Shown here: piece by piece, positions 1-12,587 of the stretch | Layout: the number at the start of each line of letters is the position of its first letter | Numbering within the stretch: position 1 is the first letter of the stretch | Origin: Argentina anserina | Lineage: Eukaryota > Streptophyta > Magnoliopsida > Rosales > Rosaceae | DNA: 64,000 nucleotides | Direction: 5' to 3' | NCBI RefSeq assembly: GCF_933775445.1 | Contig: NC_065878.1 | Location: 8,071,395-8,135,394, forward strand | The notes under the pieces: generated by a model | Seen by the model: the letters and a program-made list of their open reading frames with translations, nothing else | What the model was told of the DNA's origin: nothing | Databases searched by the model: none | Program-made: the position numbers and the translations under genes

Positions 1-11
1 ATTCCGGAGTC

Positions 12-3000
12 TTGTTTCATGCCACCTCTCACGTAGAGTTCTTCACTACGTACAAAGCAGGTGACTTTGGTAAAGTGAAAATGGGCAATGACAGCTATTC
101 CAATATTGCTGGGATTGGAGATATTTGCTTGCAGACAGATGTGGGCTATCAGTTATTGTTGAAAGATGTGAGACATGTTCCTGGTCTACGTCTCAATCTT
201 ATGTCAACTGGTGTACTTGATCAACAAGGCTTTCATCATCATGGTTGTGATGGAAAGTAGAAGCTTACCAAGGAATCTCTTGTAGTTAGCAGAGAAAAAA
301 TGTGTTGCACACTCTACAAGACCTATGGAAAGATATGCAAGAGTAAGCTGAATGCAGTCGAGGAATCTTCTCCAAGTTTCTGGCATAGACGTCTTGGCCA
401 CATGAGTGAGAAATGACTGTAGTTGTTGGCAAAGAAGTCACTAATTCCTGTTACCAAAGGTAACTCACTAGACTCTTGTGATTATTGTTTATTTGGTAAA
501 CATAAGAAAATTAGTTTTTCAAAGACTTTCACTAGGAAAGAAAATATTCTAGATCTTTTACATTCATATGTGTGTGGCCCGATGGAAGAAGAATCATTAG
601 GTATGCATAAGTATTTTGTTACTTATATTGATGATGCTTCACGAAATGTTTCCAGACGTTTACAATTTTATATGCAATGGTGGAATGAGAAACTGGAAGA
701 AAATTGAAGTGCTTTCGTAGTGATAATGGTGGAGAGTACATAGCGCACACATTTAGAGATTATTGTGCAAAGCATGACGTCAAACATGGGAAGACAGTTC
801 TTGGCATCCCTCAACATAATGGCGTAACAGAGTGGATGAACTGTAGTATTATGGAGAAAGTCAGATGCATGTTGAAGATGGCAAAATTATCAAAAGAATT
901 TTGGGGAGAAGTTGTGAATACTGCGTGCTACCTAATCAACAGAGCACCATGTGTACCTTTGGAATTTAAGACTCCAAATGAAGTCTGGACCGGGAAAGAT
1001 GCATCATACTCACATTTGAGAATATTTGGATTAAAGCATTCACACTTGTACCCAAGAAGCAGAGGAAAAAGCTGGAGGACAAGGCAACACCATGCATATT
1101 TGCCGACTATGGTGAAAAAGAGTTTGGCTACCGGTTGTGGAATCCAAAGACTAAGAAATTCATAAGAAGCAGAGATGTGGTATTCCATGAAGACCAATCT
1201 ATTGCAAATTTCGACAAAGAGGTACTACCAAATGCAACAAGTGATAGTCGCATTTATGATTCACCGTTGCAGCAGGAATCCAATGTTGGGCTACAAGGTG
1301 ATAGAGTTCAAAATGTACCTGACATGGGAGATGCTGAAGTCGAAGATGAAGGGGAGCTTGATCAGGGGGAGCAGCATGTGAATAATCAAGTAGATGTTCG
1401 TAGAAGCACCAGGAGGCAGATTCCATCCACCAAGTATCCATCATCTCAATATATTTTGGTGACTAATGATGGAGATGATTCTTATGCAAATTACATCCTT
1501 TTGACCAGTGACGGAGAGCCTGAAAGTTACAGGGAAGCAAAGATTCATCAAGACCACGACAAATGGAGACTAGCCATGGAGTCTGAGATTGAGTCTTTAC
1601 TAAAGGCCGAAAAGCACTCAAGAACAAGTGGGTGTTCAAGTTAAAGCGAGATGAGAATGAGAAACTGACAAAGTTCAAGGCTCGCTTAGTTGTGAAAGGA
1701 TTCAGCCAGAAAGAAGGAATTGATTTTGATGAAATTTTCTCACCTGTTGTCAAGATGACTTCGATTAGAGTCATTTTGGGCATGGTTGCGATCATGGATC
1801 TAGAGGTGGAGCAGATGGACGTGAAGACTGCATTTCTTCATGGTGGTTTAGATGAATAAATATATATATGGAGCAACCAGAAAGTTTCGAAGTCAATAGA
1901 AATGAGCATATGGTTTGCAAGCTGAAGAAAGCATGTACGGATTGAAGCAAGCACCAAGACAATGGTACAAGAAGTTTGACTCTTTCATGGTGAGACATGG
2001 GTGCAAGAGAACAACAGCAGATCTATGTATTTATATTCAACAACCCGCTGGAGGTAATTTTATCATCTTACTACTTTATGTAGATGATATATTAATTGTT
2101 GGCAAAGATATTGCTATGATTCAGCAGTTAAAGGCAGATTTGTCAAAGTCCTTTGATATGAAGGATTTGGGACCAGCCAAGCAGATTTTGGGCATGGAGA
2201 TTGCCCGTGATCTTGAGAACAAGAAATTGTGGTTATCACAAGAAAAGTACATCGAGAATGTACTAGAGCATTTCCACATGGAGAAAGCAAAACTAGTTGC
2301 TACTCCACTTGGTGATCTATTTGTGCTTCCTAAGCAAAACGGGGTGGGAACAAGTGATAACATCTCTGTTATATATAATAATTAATCTTATAATAAGAGG
2401 AGTCATAACTGAAAGAACGTCCGTCTTTTTACTTAATTCAATCCTTTACCTAATGATGAATTTTATAATTTTTTTTCTATTTCTATAGCGCAAGTTTAAA
2501 AACTGAGGAATCACTAAAAAGCATTTTTGAAAAAGGAAAGGTCAGAATTTTTCTCAGTAAAATTGCAGCTCAAAGTAGAGTCCTACGAGTCAAAAGGAGG
2601 AGGAAGAAATGGCAACAGTGCCATATGCCTCAACAGTAGAGAGCTTGATGTACGCGATGGTTTGTACTAGACCAGACATAACACATGCAGTTCGTGTGGT
2701 TAGCAGATTCTTATTTAATCCAGGCAAGGAGTACTGGAATGCTATCAAGTGGATTCTGAGATACTTGCGAGGAATTTCAAAGATGAGTCTATGCTTTGGA
2801 AGTGGCAAGTCTGAACTAGTTGGCTATACAGATACAGATATGGCCGGGGATATTGACACGAGAAAGTCCACATCCGAATATCTAATCACATTTTCAGGGG
2901 GAGTTGTCTCGTGATAATCAAAGCTACAAAAATGTGTTGCTTTGTCAACTACAGAAGTAGAGTATACTGGAGCTACGGAAGCGTACAAAGATATTTTGTG

Positions 3001-3284
3001 GTTGAAGAGATTCCTACAAGAATTGGGTCATACACAACAAGAGTTTGTCTTGCATTGTGACAATCAAAACGCGATTCACTTGAGTAAGAATTTGAGTTTT
3101 CACTCGAGGTCAACGCACATTGATGTGAGGTATCACTGGATACGTGATGTGCTGGAAGCTAAAGAAATGTTGCTGAAGAAAATTCATACAGACAAGAACT
3201 GTTCAGATATGATGACGAAGTGTCTACCGAAGGAGAAGTTCGAGTTTTGCAGAAGCGCGTCTGGAATGGCGCATCCCTCCATCT
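12..3284 (+). pseudogene. copia pol remnant (pre-integrase, integrase, RT, RNase H)
   Basis: Pieces of one polyprotein lie in shifting frames. 12-420 carries the retroviral-protease-distal/GAG-pre-integrase part, ending in FWHRRLGHMSE. 423-1165 holds the integrase core with the CLFGKHKK zinc-finger end and SDNGGEY and GIPQHNGVTEWMN catalytic-region motifs. 1632-2340 holds reverse transcriptase with YGLKQAPRQWYKKF and LLLYVDDILIVG. 2609-3284 holds the RNase H domain with VGYTDTDMAGD and STTEVEYTGATEA. In-frame stops occur at 258-260 and near 415, a double stop lies near 2911, and frames change around 705 and 1130. About 220 bp of foreign sequence interrupts the RT/RNase H junction. The order fits copia; no function is expected. 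Confidence 0.92.
2345..2568. other. AT-rich insertion inside copia pol
   Basis: The copia protein reads to ...VATPLGDLFVLPKQ at about 2338 and resumes at about 2570 with the usual serine/glutamate-rich linker before VPYASTVESLMYAM. The intervening 220 bp are AT-rich and noncoding, with no counterpart expected in a copia polyprotein. I could not find clear terminal repeats or a target duplication, so its class is unknown. Confidence 0.55.
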
Positions 3285-3302
3285 AAGTCGGGAAGGGGAG
3301 AT

Positions 3303-3886
3303 TGATAGGGTCAATCCCTCCTTAATGGAGGTGAGAAAACTATGTGATGTTCACATGAGTAAATCAAGCACACCTATTGTTTTGGTGACCCATTAATTGA
3401 TAAAGTTGATTTTGTTGAAACTTGGAGCAGCCTTTGTTCAAGGTAAGAAACAAATCTACAACCTTATGGTAGTAGGTGACTGATTTGTTTGACAAATAAA
3501 GAATAATGCATTGATGAGCATGCCAACATTGAGTATGAATCAAGGAAGAAATGGTGCAATAAACATAAAAGAACAATAAGGGAGAGATCATCTTGTGTGT
3601 GATCAAGATTGAGAGATAGAGAGAAAACTCCAAGTAAAGAGTTTTGTGTATGTAGAAAAATAAAGTGTGTGAGAGTATCCCTTCAAGTGTGAGTCTCGAA
3701 TTAGTGTTTCTCTCGGTGTAACATTTCTTCATATAGTGGAGGTTCTTTATTGTTGCTACCCGTGGACGTACGTATTTTGCCGAACCACGTTAAATCCCGG
3801 TGTTCTCTATCATTTTTATTTTCCGCTTGTGGTTGTGAGTTATTTCGATTTACATTCTATAGTTCATTCTTCCGCATTCCCCAACA
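3303..3886 (+). repeat. 3' LTR of the copia element
   Basis: It begins directly after the polypurine tract with TGATAGGG and ends with CCCCAACA. The ancestral ends were probably TGTTGGG...CCCAACA, which would make the usual short inverted termini. Helitron helicase coding sequence starts immediately after the last base, which fixes the right boundary. Length is 584 bp. Confidence 0.75.
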
Positions 3887-4067
3887 GTTATTTGAGTTTC
3901 CGATTCATTCTCGGCATCCTGCTGTGGAATCATTGCAGATTCATTTACCTGATGAACAAAATATTGTTTTCAATCAGTATGAGCAACTGACTTCAGTAAT
4001 TAATAATCAGGGTTCTGTTGATACTATGCTGACATCTTGGTTTAAGGGTTTGACAAGCCCTAGCTAG
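3887..4067 (+). pseudogene. Helitron helicase (Rep/Hel) fragment
   Basis: The translation reads LFEFPIHSRHPAVESL, then IHLPDEQNIVFNQYE and later TMLTSWFKG, ending at a stop at 4065-4067. The pattern 'FEFPIH..HPAVE.L..HLP.EQ...F' followed by a '..ML..WF' stretch is characteristic of the linker region of plant Helitron transposase, between the HUH replication domain and the PIF1-type helicase. Only about 60 residues remain and no Walker motif is present. The copia LTR abuts the first codon, so the copia probably inserted into an older Helitron; GTTAT at 3887-3891 would be its target duplication, but the other copy is outside the window. Confidence 0.78.
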
Positions 4068-4452
4068 CTATAAGACATGAGATTATAGACAAGTTAAAAA
4101 AGATACTATCACCACCTACAGATTTGGAAGTAATGAAGATCTGGAAAAAAAAGCTAGTTATAAATGATGAAGATTATATCGACGATTAAATCCACATATT
4201 AAATAAGTTAAAGAATGCAGTTCACCAATTATAATACTAGATCTGCATCATTTTATTTATTTGATATAAAAAGTTTTCTTCCTTTGCCTCATTAATCTCT
4301 TTTTATAACATAACTGGAAAACTTTACTTATTTACTTTCTATGTATACATAGCTTGGTATTAGGCTCTCTACATTAATTATACTATTTACTTGGTTTACA
4401 AAACTAATATCTCTCTTGGTTGTACTTGAGCCATTCAGGTTTTCAGTCTGAA
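4068..4452. other. intergenic / probable 5' leader of the CCCH pseudogene
   Basis: AT-rich. A possible splice acceptor (...CCATTCAG, ends 4438) lies 14 bp before the ATG and suggests a leader intron. A short open stretch (about 4080-4190) was seen but not recognised. Confidence 0.5.
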
Positions 4453-6876
4453 ATGGATTTATCAGAGTCCACAACAGTAGTGTACAATAGGATCCAAGAG
4501 CTAGAGCCGGAAAATGTCTCCAAGATTATTGGCTATCTTTTGTTGCAAGATCATGGTGAGCGTGACATTCAGCCCCGATAACTTGATCCAATCTTTGATT
4601 AATAAGGCAAAAGCAGAGCTAAACAAACATGCAGTATTGTCTCCAATCTCACCTTCTCAGGTGAACCAAGTGGCTGTTTCAGACCTGCCTATGCAATTCA
4701 CTCCTTACTCTCCGAGTGTAACACGACCAATTTCATGTCCCACAACTCTTGGAGCAGCAAATCCATTTAGTAGGGAGGCCCAACTTCCTGGTGATCAGCA
4801 ACACTGCAAGGTGTGGACTTTATCCCACCAGGATACTTGGATTCTGCTGCTGAAGATTATTGTCTCCAGGGTCATCAAATCCAGTTTCTGCCAGACTTTT
4901 CGAGCAATTTCTGCTATCATGAACCTGCATTGGGCGTGACGACTCGAAGGTCTCCTAGTTTGCCTGGTTTTCCTCTTGAGGTTTGCCATTACTTTAGCAA
5001 GGGATTTTGCAAGCATGGAAACAAATGCAGGTACTTCCATGGTCACCCCATGCAGGAGAGCTTTTCTCAGTTTTTCTGCTCGAATTCAAATGAGCCTCAA
5101 GGAGATGACCATGTCATCTCGCCTGGCTCGCTTGAGAAGTTAGAATATGAAATAATTGAGTTTCTCAAATCTCGAAGAGGGTTTCCCATAACCATTGCCT
5201 CTTTGCCAATGATGTATTATGAGAAATATGGGAGGACTCTTCACGCCGAAGGATACCTTACTGAGAGCCAGAGACATGGGAAGGCTGGCTATAGCCTCAC
5301 AAAGCTTCTTGCTAGATTGAAAAACAGCATTCGTCTCATTGATAGGTAACAATTCATTACTTGGTAATATATATCACGGATCATATATGCTTTTGCTACA
5401 AGCTTGACTACATTTGCGTTATATAGGCCCCATGGACAGCATCCGGTTATATTGGCTGAACTGCTGAAAATATTCCAAAATATATACTTGGAGTATACTG
5501 GAGAGAAAACTGAACCTGGTGGAATTATTGCCTGCTCTCGACAGATTTATCTTACTTTTCCTGCTGAGAGTAATTTCATGAGCAAGATGTTTCCAACTAT
5601 TTCAAGTGAGGATGCCTAACAACTATTGCTGAATTCTTGTTATAAACACTAAGTTTCTTCGTTAACAAACTTCTGATATTTAATTTGTTTTGTAGCAAAA
5701 ATGGGCCAGTTCAAGATGTGCGCATCCCATGCCAGCAGAAGAGGATGTTTGGGTTTGTCACCTTTCTTTATGCAGACACGGTGAGACATATTTTGTCGAA
5801 AGGGAACCCTCATTTTGTATGTGGGGCTCGAGTTCTAGTGAAACCTTTCAGGGAAAAAGTCTAGACTTGTTGACAGGTAATTGTTTTCTAATTTCTTTGA
5901 AGTCAAAGTAACAACTTCATTTACCACTGCGCAGAAATTTGTTTGTGTTAACTATCGGTTGTGATGCAGAAATTTGTTGCTTACAATTTTTTTGTTGCAT
6001 TCGGTTTTTTTTTTAAAACATTTTGTGGGTGATTTTTATTTTTGTGTTTTAATCATATTTGGTTTTCAACTAGCCATAATGCCCTGAAATACATACAGGA
6101 AGTTTTCAGATAAGATGCAACATCCTACATGCTACAATTCACATTACATTGATGCAGAGGCAGAGGGCAGAGCTTCACTCAAGTGAGCAAAGTCTTCATA
6201 TGCACAGTACTTATTTACATTTGGTATAGACTCGAAACGAGATTATCGTATGTAGATAACTTTTGCTATAGCATTAAGAAATATCATCTTTACATAATTA
6301 AAAAAAAATTTGTTACAGTGCCAAGAGTTTGTGACAGTTCAAGACTATTAAGAAAACAGTTCATAGAGGAACATGATCAGGTACTCGAATGTGAGAGAAG
6401 CCGTCGCTTGGAAATGCACTTGGCACTCAAACCTCTGTCCCACCATCATCTGTTTTATGGCTACTCTAGATCTATTGATGAATTGAAGAATTCTTCGGAA
6501 GGTATGTTAATCTCATAAAACATTCAAAAGTACATACAAATGTATTCTTTTTTTTTTTCACTCCTAGTTAATACTTTTCTCCCCTTAATGCAGCTCATAC
6601 AGAACAAGCTGAGTTCCCATATGCAAAGGAATTTAACATGTTGCTGGATGTTTGGAATGATGGGTCCACTAGTGAGGAGAAAATCCAACAGATAAACACT
6701 AATTACATTGACAACCAGGATAGGTATAGTACTTTCATATGCTTCTTAAGGTTGAAGTAGTCATAATTTTTTTACCATCTGGATCAATTTTGTAACCTTT
6801 ATTATCGATTCTTGCCAGCCAAGGTGTTATCCTCCCAGACAGCCCATTCGCATCTGCAATATCAACAGTTATATAG
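4453..6876 (+). pseudogene. CCCH zinc finger / LOTUS / RRM protein (AtC3H18/22/53/55 type), frameshifted
   Basis: Seven exons can be traced with intact GT-AG borders: 4453-5345, 5427-5605, 5696-5876, 6099-6182, 6319-6501, 6594-6723, 6819-6876. The N-terminus (VVYNRIQELEPENVSKIIG) matches the MLLE-like start of this plant family. Then follow one CCCH finger, CHYFSKGFCKHGNKCRYFH (C-x7-C-x5-C-x3-H), a LOTUS/OST-HTH domain (FPITIASLPMMYYEKYGRTL), an RRM (QIYLTFPAES and [15 protein letters not shown]), and the conserved tail PRVCDSSRLLRKQ and LPDSPFASAISTVI-stop. The family is thought to bind RNA. The frame is broken at about 4560-4590, 4790-4815, 5575, 5857 and 6170, each by a small indel; exon 2 also carries two indels that cancel (net +9 bp). 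Either a young pseudogene or, less likely, an assembly with uncorrected indels. Confidence 0.85.
5427..5876 (+). other. RRM-coding exons 2-3 of the CCCH pseudogene
   Basis: Exon 2 ends with codons for EQDVSNYF in a frame one base off the preceding part. Exon 3 continues with [19 protein letters not shown] and on to VLVKPFREK, then a one-base insertion leads to a stop before the SRLVDR expected at the exon end. The splice phase between exons 2 and 3 still joins correctly, which shows the gene structure was functional until recently. Confidence 0.8.
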
Positions 6877-9030
6877 AGATTAAGACAAACTGAAATTATA
6901 GAGGTACCGGATTGCTACACTAAGAGTCTAAGAGACTACTAATTCATGCATTGGATACAAAGGACAGACTTACATATTCTTCTGTTGCATTTTCACTTTA
7001 CTTCAACTTAATGGGTATGTTCAATTAAATAGAGTTCTGATAGGTGCAAAAGCACCTACAAATATACCATATTATCAAATCAATTATATTAATATAGTAA
7101 ACGGCAAATATGGGTTATTACCCGCAGAAAATTAGTGAAATTAAGACTTAAAGATACAAGAAACACATACAGACGCGTAAACCAGAAATCTGGCAGACTC
7201 AACCAAAGATTACGAAATTAAATAGACACTAACTAGACACAGTGGCGAACTACCACACAAATTGTGAGGGTATTCAGAGTTGGCTTGATTGGTGAACAAA
7301 AATAGATTAACCATAAGTATTGCTGAAAACATAATATTAAAAAGTGAATATGGATGTAAATATGAGAGAAACAATAATTAGGAACTTATCTATGTTATTA
7401 CTAGTTGGTAATAAACCTTTTTGTATATTTATGTTATTACTAGTTGGTCTATGAGTGTATTCGAGATATTGGCACCTACACTGGACAAATTGTTGAGCAA
7501 GCAGTAGAGCACATTCATCATTATGAGGTATTATTAACTTTGGGAAGTTCATGCATGATCAATATTGTTGCAGAGGAGAAAACATAAGATACTGGTTCCA
7601 CACTTGAAGAGGGAGCTCAAAGGTATCAGGGAAATCTTCCTGCAGATGAATTGTTATTGTTGTTAGAGTATATGTATATAGCAGAAGTGGTTGTAGAATG
7701 AGACTAATAATTCATTATCCAAGTTCATTTTCAAATTTATGTATTGAAAGTACTAACCTTCAATTAATATTATTCATCATTCATTGCCTTTTTGAAAAGA
7801 TAAAATTGTTAGCAATTGATTGTATCTCTGGTCTGATATGAAAGCTAAAAGAGAATATCATATTTGTTTTCATATGTTATTCATTCTAAATAGGAATATG
7901 ATCAATGTAAGTTTGTAAAATTTATGAATATATGGTCTGATCTCTCTCATATACATATATATATATATATATATATATGATATACGTTATTAACAAATAG
8001 TTAAGGCACTCATAAAAACAAGAATTTTTTTAGCATAAGTCCTTAAACTCTTTTAGTAAGGTCAAAGTAGTATTCAGACTTTGGTAATTGTACACAAACT
8101 GATTATTTATATAGTAACATGATCAGAACTAAGTTGTAATATGGAGAATATATTTAATTAACAAACTTAAAAACCATCTAATATTAATCATATGAAACAG
8201 TATTTTACAATAAAATCAACTTGAAATTATCTTACATGTCTAAATTGGTCATTTGACAAATTAAAACAAAAGCCAATTTGAGTTTACCAAACGCTTTATC
8301 ACTGCTTCTGCTACTAACAGTCACTTATAAAAGTCAGTTTATCAAACACTCAGCTACTTTGTTTATCAGACACTTATTCTCAAAAATAAACATAAATGAA
8401 CTTATCTAATAAGCTCAGCTACAGCAAACACAACCTTAATCTTGCAGAGCTGCAATAAGGTTGAACCGTAGACATTAACCATAGAGGCTGATATGCATGC
8501 AAGTAGTACACATCTGATGATTGGATTAACAGTAGCATATTACGACTTGATTACCAGATAAAAAGAGCAGTGCAAGGTCAACAATTCAAACTTCAATTAC
8601 AGCATGATAAATACAAAGCCATAACCAATTTAATAAAAATACAACATAGTGCAGATACAGTTTTTCTCCCCCCATTGAATAAGACTAGCTGGGAGATGCT
8701 TCTTCCGTGTCTGATTGTTCAGAGCCAGAGTCTTGATTCCGCAATGAACACAGATACCAAGGTTTTATTAATGTATCGACAAATTTGTTTTGAATTTAAC
8801 ATCATAAAAGAACATGATTAGAAATGAAACTTGATATTAGTTGAAATCCTAATGATCCAAATGTTACAACTAATAGCATATGTTGTGAAGTAAAATGAAA
8901 AACGGTGTTCAATTTGTTAAGCATATGAGTTTGAAAAATACTAATAGGAGAACAATCTCGATTAAATTAGAACTCCATGTGTTTTGTACGGAATCATTGT
9001 TTGCTATTATTCCATAAAGACTTTTGTAAA
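6877..9030. other. gene-free AT-rich region
   Basis: No coding region or element with clear ends is visible. It holds an (AT)n microsatellite at about 7955-7978. 8270-8420 resembles plant MITE-like remnants (TTACCAAACGCTT..., AATAAGCTCAGCTACAGC), but no terminal repeats or target duplication could be set. Confidence 0.6.
7955..7978. repeat. (AT)n microsatellite
   Basis: About twelve AT dinucleotides in a row. Confidence 0.9.
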
Positions 9031-10760
9031 TAAGAGTTAGAGACTATTACACAAAACTCAGTACTTGCTGACGTTTCAGAAAATCAGGAGATCAAAATAT
9101 CACATGAAGATGGCCAACTGATGTGTATATTTGATTGATGTTAGAAAGCAAGAAGGAACTATTTCACAAAACTTAGTGCATACTGACAGTTCAGAAATCA
9201 GATACATTGATGTTAATCCACCAATATATTAGAAAGCAAGAGCTAGTGACTATTTCACAAAAATTAGTACTGATTGACATAACAGAAAATCACGCATGCA
9301 AATAACAGAGATGATTAATTAGGTTATTTGGATATTGTGAGGGGTTCTTTTGATTTAGAAGATAACTAGAAAAAAATTAACCCAATGACTCGGAGAATTG
9401 AATTAATTTTGTCCGTGATTCAGATTCTAACAGAGCTTTGCAGAATAAGCTTGGCGTGGGAGCTGAAGAATTGGATGAATTTTGAAGGATTGGTTTCTAG
9501 AAGCAAGGCTTGGTTGAGGTTCTTGAGGGGAAATGGCTAAGAGAGCTTACAGCTTGAAGGCATGAGTGCATGAATACTTAGGCTAGGTTTTGCTTGATGG
9601 AATTTGATGATCGTTCCAACCTCCAAGCTCTCGCTTTTATAGACTCACAACTGAGGTGCTAGGTCATTGAAAACTTTCTAATCTTCTGGATAAAACGATC
9701 TCTCTTCAATCTACTCCTAATATATGCACTGAAAACATGGAAAAATGATTTGCTTAGGGTGGTTCTTCAAGCTTGCTTAAGATGGTTCCTTTGGGAAATC
9801 GAGATTTGTTGTAATGGTTGTTGCTAGGCGGCGATGGCACTAACCCCAAAGTCGGGAAATCTGGAATGGGAGATTGGAAGAAGATATAAAATTTGGGATT
9901 CATGATTAGAAAGGAAAAGAGAATAGTTTGGACTAGTTTGAGAGCTTGTTGCGACACAGACAAAGTGATAACCATGGGGAATTTAACGGGGTAAGTGGTT
10001 GTTGTAGGAAAGGAAATACTGGGTATTTGAGAGGTGTGGGGAAAGCAGTGGGAGTGCGTGTAAACTGGAACAAAGCTTATAAGAAATGGTCTGGGCCGTT
10101 TTTTAGAGGAGAATGATATTGGGCTTTGGTCTTAGCTTGGATGGTTATATCTAAAACTAAAAGGAGGAGGAGACCCAATTCTCTTATTGCCACCATACCT
10201 TCATCAATTTACATCATTGAGCTTGAATTTCGGGCCTAAGACCGAAACTATCAACGATGATAAATCGATAACGGAGTGTTCATGCGCTTCCATACCTTCC
10301 AATCCATGTCCACTACTACAAGTCCCAGTGATGCATGAATGCGGCTTGGGTCCGCATCAATGGGTGTTTGCTTGATAAGTGAAATGCATAACGTAATTGG
10401 TTTCTTTTGCTTAATGAAAATGTGCTTGACAAGTGCATGAATTTTCAGGTATCAATAGATATGTTTCGCCAAATTTATTGTACGAAGAATTTAGAGAGCA
10501 AGAGTCAGAGACTATTTCACAAATCTTGTCTATTTATTCAGAATGAGTATATAGGTGTTTTCAGGGTCTACAGACCATTTCACAAAACTCAATATTAATT
10601 GAAAGTAAAAATATTGGACACTAAAACAACAAACATGGATTGTTTGGTTACGTGAACATACTGGACATACTTGTTTGATATTACTCTACCAACATATTAA
10701 AAACAAAGAGTTAATGACTATATCACAAATCTTGTCATTGATTCATTCAAAATGAATACA
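9031..10760. repeat. degenerate interspersed repeat (GACTATTTCACAAAACT core)
   Basis: A diverged unit built round 'gagactatttcacaaaact', usually followed by 'agtactgattgaca' and 'cagaaaatcac', occurs near 9045, 9165, 9250, 10505, 10572 and 10720. The first three and last three copies are spaced about 65-150 bp apart; 9320-10480 between the two groups lacks it and may be an insertion. No coding sequence is seen. Confidence 0.55.
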
Positions 10761-10847
10761 CATGTAGATATGGAAATGCAACAGAGAACATTATTCTTTA
10801 AGACATTGTCCAGTATAATTATGTACAAATGTAGAAATGAAAAATAA

Positions 10848-10852
10848 CTACT
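10848..10852. repeat. target site duplication CTACT (left) of copia-1
   Basis: CTACT directly precedes TGTTATGGG, the first bases of the 5' LTR; the right copy is at 17296-17300. Confidence 0.75.
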
Positions 10853-11066
10853 TGTTATGGGAGAATTATTATTCTACCCTTGTGTGTCTTAGTCTATTTA
10901 AGTTTCCTTATTCGAATAGATTATCCTTTAATGTAATAGATGAATCCCTCATTCTTCGGAATACTCCATATGTAAGGCCTATATATAAGCCACATTATCA
11001 ATCAGTAAAGAGTTACGTTATGTTCCTTTACGTTTTTATTATTCTCATATTCATCATACTCGATCA
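10853..11066 (+). repeat. 5' LTR of copia-1
   Basis: 214 bp from TGTTATGGGAG to ...ACTCGATCA, aligning end to end with 17082-17295. It contains a TATA-like CTATATATAAGCC near 10979-10991 and an AATAAAG-like signal further on. Confidence 0.82.
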
Positions 11067-11078
11067 CGTTATCATGCA
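11067..11078 (+). other. primer binding site of copia-1 (decayed)
   Basis: CGTTATCATGCA directly follows the LTR and is a decayed form of TGGTATCAGAGC, complementary to the 3' end of initiator tRNA-Met. Confidence 0.6.
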
Positions 11079-12525
11079 TTTTGTTCTAAAGTATCTGAGC
11101 GACAAGGTTATGACCTGAAGATTAACCTTAGCCCTAAATTCTTTATCCCGAGAGCCTTTCTTCTTGGCATTGTCGGAAATCTTTAGCGTTTCGGACAAAT
11201 AGTTGTCGGAATGAAAAGAAAAAAAACCAGAAATCGATATTTCTTAGGGCACCTAGAAATTTGCTCTGAGCACCATGTCCTCTTCTCCAATATGCCTTGA
11301 TCGGATTTTCTCCCCGCGTTGCATTCCCGGTGCTGTTACGAATACCCGTCAAATCCAGATCGATGGAAGACCCAGCGACGCCATTCGCCACTTCATCAGC
11401 CTCGACGACGTCGAGTTTTCCCCGTCCAGCAACCCCTCGAGTGTCTTCTTTATCGATGCCCACCTAACGCCACGATCTTGCAGGCTTGGACCCAACGACG
11501 ACGCTTATCTTCTGGGCAACGCCGCCTTATGCTTGCAGACCTAGCAATGACGCATGTTCTCCGACTAGAACCAGCGCTGCTTAGCCCCGACGTTGTTGAT
11601 TTCTACAGTCAAAATCAACCGGTTATGCAAATCCAGATGTCGACCCAGATCTCCACGTTCTAACCCGTGTCGGGGATCTTTGGACCCAACCTAGCGCAAC
11701 AACCCTTTTGGCCTCAGGCTTCCGAGCCCAAACAACCATTTTGGCTCTTTTCCCTTCCTTTTCTTTTCCTTTTTCTTTATTTCATTGTGTTTCTTGCATG
11801 TTTACTTCCTAACTATGTTCCTCGTGCTTGTATAGAAAAATGGACTTTCCTCGTACTATAATAATGACATGCTTACTAAAGATGGACTTACTCAAGCAAA
11901 TAATTATCCGTACGAAGATCGAAAAATGAATTCATCAAGCAGCTTTCTTGCATGACGATCGATTTGTAAAGCAATTTAATTATATGCAGTCTATTTGGAA
12001 GACCAACAAGTATGTTTTTTTTTAAATTGCTGTTTTTGAACATATATGAATATAAATTATCAGGCGCTATTAGCCTTCTTCATGTCTCTTTTCCGGCATT
12101 TCTTATAACGCCTATGAGACCAAAGAGGGATATGATTCCCCTCTTGGTCGACGTTTTTCGTGTCACATTCCTAGGGGAGTCACGCTATTATTTAAAGGTA
12201 AAAAATCTATTTCGTGTGGTCGCCTGAGTGCACTGCTGTTTTGAATGCAATCATGATAATCGCCGTTATGCATCGATCATTCGAATGCTATACATCACTT
12301 GTTTCTTATTTTACCGTCGTCATCGCGACTGTTTCTTGAATTTTTGAGTTTCTCAAAATCATGTTTATAGATGACAATCCAAATTTTTAATAATGTGCCA
12401 CATGTCACAATCCTATTGGTCCATGTATTTACTAAAAAAAGACCCTAACACTTTGTCTCATTGCCTCACTCCCTCTCGCCTCTCTACCTCTCTTCTTTTC
12501 TTCTTCTTCCTTTCTCTCTCTCCGC

Positions 12526-12587
<62 letters not shown>

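Larger units (their letters stand above)
1..3886 (+). mobile_element. Ty1/copia retrotransposon (Tork-like), 3' part, decayed
   Basis: The 3' portion of a copia element enters from the left edge. In order it shows a gag-pre-integrase region, integrase, reverse transcriptase, RNase H, a purine-rich tract (GGGAAGGGGAG, about 3290-3300) and a 3' LTR. This gag/INT/RT/RNase H order is diagnostic of copia, and wording such as VCGPMEEESLG and YVDDILIVG resembles the Tork/Tnt1 lineage. The 5' LTR and gag lie outside the window. Stops and frameshifts break the reading frame throughout, so the copy is non-autonomous. Confidence 0.93.
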
